Positions 5,957 through 7,977 of a stretch of 7,977 nt of DNA are shown here, piece by piece. The position numbers and the translations under genes are program-made. Origin of the DNA: Anaerolineae bacterium (lineage in GTDB: Bacteria; Chloroflexota; Anaerolineae; UBA1429). The stretch spans positions 1-7,977 of the forward strand of contig JAFGLK010000244.1 of NCBI GenBank assembly GCA_016928125.1. The letters are read 5' to 3'. The notes beneath the pieces were generated by a model, which was not told where the DNA came from, made no database searches, and worked only from the letters and a program-made list of their open reading frames with translations. Position 1 is the stretch's first letter. Every line of letters begins with the position of its first letter.

Positions 5957-5978
5957 GCGCGCCCTAGGTGAGGCGCGC
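5957..5978. repeat. Second GC-rich hairpin after the DUF523-DUF1722 gene
   Basis: GCGCGCC (5957-5963) pairs perfectly with GGCGCGC (5972-5978) around an eight-base loop. It starts 17 bases after the upstream gene's stop codon (minus strand), a usual place for a 3'-end structure, but lacks a T-tract. Confidence 0.4.
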
Positions 5979-5994
5979 GGGGTGCGCAAGGAGA

Positions 5995-6960
5995 TCAGAT
6001 GCTGCGCCCCTTGCCCGAGTCGGTGATGGCCACCAGGCCCTCGGGATAGGGCTCGAAGAAGGTCTGCTGCGCCAGGTACGCCTGCCCAAAGCGCACGATC
6101 CACGAGCGCAGGATGCTGGTGGGCACGCTGAGCGGCGCGCGGCCGGCGCGATAGTCCTCCAGGCACTCCAGGAAGAAGGCCTTTTCCGAGCTCAGCAAGC
6201 CCTCGGAGAAATAGCCCATGGCGTGCATCAGCACGTTGATGCTGGCCGTGTAGCGCGCCGGGTGCTTGAGCGCGGCGCTGAGATGCTCGGCGTAGGCGGC
6301 ATACACGGCCTCAACCGGCTGGCCATCGTGGTTGGCGACGATGCGGCCCAGGGTGCGCATCTCGCTCTGATGGTAGGCCATGAGCAGGAGCTTGTTCTGG
6401 GCGTGAAACTGGACCAGAGCGCCCATGGTGCCCACTGCGCGCGTGCGCCGCAAGGCCGCCCAGGTAAAGATGCGGGTGAGGAAATGTTCGCGAATGGCAA
6501 AGTTGGTCAGCCGGCCCTCGTCCTCCACCGCCAACTGCGGGTAGCGTTCCAGAACGGCGGCCGCGAACAAGCCCACACCCTTGTTGGCAGGCATAGCCTT
6601 GGGGCGGTCGGGATAGACCTTGACGTCCTTGAGGCCGCAGGTGGGCGAGCGGCCCTTGAGCAGAAATCCATCCACCTCGGGCAGCCCATCCAGGGTCTGG
6701 CTGGCGAAGGCGCGCATCGCCTCGGTCCAGTAGGTGTCGGTGGCGGGCTGGTAGAGCTGCGGCGTCCCGTCCACCTCCACAATGCGCACGGGCTCGCGCG
6801 GCACCCCCAGCCCGATGCCCACCTCCGGGCAGACGGGGATGAACTCCACATAGGGCTTGAGCAGCTTGACCACGTCGGACGAGATGATCATGCCGTTCCA
6901 ACGGCAATGCTCAAACTCGATGCACTTGCTGATCACGATGCGCGGCGTCTCGAATTCCAT
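5995..6960 (-). CDS. DUF523-DUF1722 fusion protein (TudS-like plus YbgA-like)
   Basis: Two-domain cytoplasmic protein of 321 residues. The N-terminal DUF523 domain (about 6-150) has the conserved cysteines C13 and C19 (SKCIEFEHCRWNG), C44 in PVCPEVGIGL, and C108 in GRSPTCG. Related stand-alone DUF523 proteins (TudS) are thiouracil desulfidases holding a [4Fe-4S] cluster with three cysteines, so an Fe-S cluster is likely here. The C-terminal DUF1722 domain (about 180-312), the family of E. coli YbgA, shows LVQFHAQNKLLLMAYH (182-197), NVLMHAMGYFSEGL (242-255) and PYPEGL (304-309). Domain content and length match the common DUF523-DUF1722 fusion. The first opening motif, SKCIEFEHC, differs from the usual SACLLGxxC. 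A purine-rich GAGGTGAGGGGG site precedes the ATG. Substrate is unknown; sulfur removal from a nucleobase or modified RNA is only a family-based guess. Confidence 0.88.
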   Translation of the reverse strand: MEFETPRIVISKCIEFEHCRWNGMIISSDVVKLLKPYVEFIPVCPEVGIGLGVPREPVRIVEVDGTPQLYQPATDTYWTEAMRAFASQTLDGLPEVDGFLLKGRSPTCGLKDVKVYPDRPKAMPANKGVGLFAAAVLERYPQLAVEDEGRLTNFAIREHFLTRIFTWAALRRTRAVGTMGALVQFHAQNKLLLMAYHQSEMRTLGRIVANHDGQPVEAVYAAYAEHLSAALKHPARYTASINVLMHAMGYFSEGLLSSEKAFFLECLEDYRAGRAPLSVPTSILRSWIVRFGQAYLAQQTFFEPYPEGLVAITDSGKGRSI

Positions 6961-7044
6961 CAGATCCCCCTCACCTCATTCGGTTCGATAGGCCCAGGCT
7001 CAAAGTGCGATCACTGCCCGACGCGCGATCCTCCCGCAGGCGCT

Positions 7045-7719
7045 CTAGAACCCGCGCCGTTGCCCCTCCCAGGGCGGCGGGGCGTCAGCCCCGAATTCCT
7101 CCACGCTGGGCCCGCCCAGGCGGCGCAGCCGCCAGGTGCCGTAGAGATAGCTCAAAGCCAATAGCGCCACCGTAGCGGGCCAGCCGCCGACGATGTGGAC
7201 CAAGCCAACCAGCCCGGCGTTCTCGCGCTGCAAGGCCACATACTGGAGGGCCAAGCGCAGGGCGAAAAAGAGCGCCCAGGCCAGGGTCACCTCATTGTAG
7301 GCAGGCCGCACCTGCGGGTGCCAGTACCAGGCCAGCGGCCAGCGTCGCGCCAGGAAACTGGTGAGCGCCACCAGCGGCCGCCCCACCGCCACGCTGAGCA
7401 GCGCGACCAGCGTCGTCAGCGCGCCATTCAGCAGGCCGGGCAGAAAGTAGGCCTCGGCGCGCCCCAGGCCATAGGCCAGGCCGGCCGCCAGTAGCGCGCT
7501 CCCCAGCCCGGCCAGGGCATAGGTCCAACGCTGGCGCCGAGCCAGTCGCCAGACCATCGTCGCCAGGCCCAGGGCCAGGGCGATGGCCGTGGCCCAGGTC
7601 AGCCCCAGCAGGGCATTGGCGAGCACGAAAACCAGCGGCGGCAGCAGCGCGTCGAGCAGGCGGCCGGCACCCACCACGGCGCGGAATTCTTCCAGAAGCT
7701 CGCGCAACTTGGCGCCCAT
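7045..7719 (-). CDS. DUF3159-family membrane protein
   Basis: Predicted integral membrane protein of 224 residues, function unknown. I place the start at 7719 because that ATG overlaps the stop codon of the upstream gene (TGATG), and the longer open frame to 7854 would overlap that gene by 135 bases. Hydrophobic segments lie near 22-40, 42-58, 67-86, 93-112, 145-162 and 170-194. The layout matches the DUF3159 family: LLDALLPPLVFVLANALLGL near the N-terminus, VGRPLVALTSFL (112-123) in the middle, then YNEVTLAWALFFALRLALQY (141-160) and a GGWP motif (178-181). The C-terminal ~25 residues are hydrophilic. The tight overlap with a CFA-synthase-like gene suggests a shared role in membrane lipids, which is inference only. 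Confidence 0.75.
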   Translation of the reverse strand: MGAKLRELLEEFRAVVGAGRLLDALLPPLVFVLANALLGLTWATAIALALGLATMVWRLARRQRWTYALAGLGSALLAAGLAYGLGRAEAYFLPGLLNGALTTLVALLSVAVGRPLVALTSFLARRWPLAWYWHPQVRPAYNEVTLAWALFFALRLALQYVALQRENAGLVGLVHIVGGWPATVALLALSYLYGTWRLRRLGGPSVEEFGADAPPPWEGQRRGF

Positions 7720-7977
7720 CAGGGACTTGCCTCTAGCTCTCCGCCCGCCGATGGCACACCAGCTGGCTTGTCGAAGAGATAGTGCCCCACGAAGTATTCG
7801 CTGCCGCGGCGATAGCGAAAGATCCCCTCGCAGATCAGGAAAAAGAGGCGCCAATGAGCCAGCCGTCTCCTGGCTTCCGCCGGACCATAGGCCTCGGCCA
7901 GAATGCGCAGGGCTGAGGCCCGCTGAGCATCCAGGCGCTCCAGCCAGGCGCGCAAGGTGCGCACATAATGGCGTCCG
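7719..7977 (-). CDS. Cyclopropane-fatty-acid-synthase-like methyltransferase, C-terminal part
   Basis: Partial gene; 85 C-terminal residues are visible and the 5' end lies beyond the right edge. The visible part starts GRHYVRTLRAWLERLDA and continues with HWRLFFLICEGIFRYRRG and QFVL-like VGHYLFDKP. This matches the C-terminal helical tail of CFA synthases, the SAM-dependent enzymes that methylenate or methylate unsaturated phospholipid acyl chains at the membrane (typical tail: YxRTLRxWxxR...WRFYLxxCExxFRxG...). The catalytic and SAM-binding parts are outside the window, so activity cannot be judged, and related lipid methyltransferases share this tail. The stop codon TGA overlaps the DUF3159 start, indicating one transcript. 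Confidence 0.8.
   Translation of the reverse strand, partial: GRHYVRTLRAWLERLDAQRASALRILAEAYGPAEARRRLAHWRLFFLICEGIFRYRRGSEYFVGHYLFDKPAGVPSAGGELEASP

Noticed and set aside
5968..7164. 398-codon open frame on the plus strand opposite the DUF523-DUF1722 gene
   Set aside because: It is antisense to a gene with full domain motifs, and its composition is His/Gly/Ala-rich with no recognisable domain.

Overview
The window is GC-rich bacterial DNA. A secreted, repeat-built beta-propeller protein, a short GTCAT...GATCTC-type palindromic repeat, a DUF3159 membrane protein and a CFA-synthase-like methyltransferase suggest a member of Chloroflexota, or less likely Actinomycetota. This is an inference from gene content and style; no marker gene is present.

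Layout. Positions 1-549 hold no convincing gene. They contain a terminator-like hairpin near 56-75, a second perfect hairpin at 211-230, a MITE/REP-like palindromic repeat at 298-370 nested in further inverted and direct repeats, and a strong sigma-70-type promoter (438-467). That promoter serves the only plus-strand gene (550-2457), which encodes a 635-residue exported protein: signal peptide, seven propeller motifs, a duplicated helical/coiled-coil stalk and a small beta-rich C-terminal domain. All other genes lie on the minus strand and converge on it.

The core of the window is a minus-strand operon, read from 5851 down to 2665: Fur-family metalloregulator, CbiM/NikM substrate-binding membrane component, a small PDGLE-domain membrane protein, CbiQ (ECF T-component) and CbiO (ECF ATPase). 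Together these form an energy-coupling-factor importer for nickel or cobalt. The regulator comes first. Its promoter has consensus -35 and -10 hexamers with a 17-nt spacer, and a 25-bp palindrome covers the -10 box. The inner part of the palindrome resembles the Nur (nickel Fur) box. The leader, about 40 nt, is too short for a cobalamin riboswitch. The simplest reading is a self-contained loop in which the metal-loaded regulator represses itself and the importer. Nickel is favoured over cobalt but not proven.

Upstream of this operon on the same strand lie three more genes: the 3' end of a cyclopropane-fatty-acid-synthase-like methyltransferase running off the right edge, a DUF3159 membrane protein whose ATG overlaps the methyltransferase stop codon, and a DUF523-DUF1722 fusion (TudS-like Fe-S domain plus YbgA-like domain). 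Two strong GC hairpins (5905-5978) separate the last of these from the regulator promoter.

I see no tRNA, rRNA, CRISPR array, transposase gene or phage gene.
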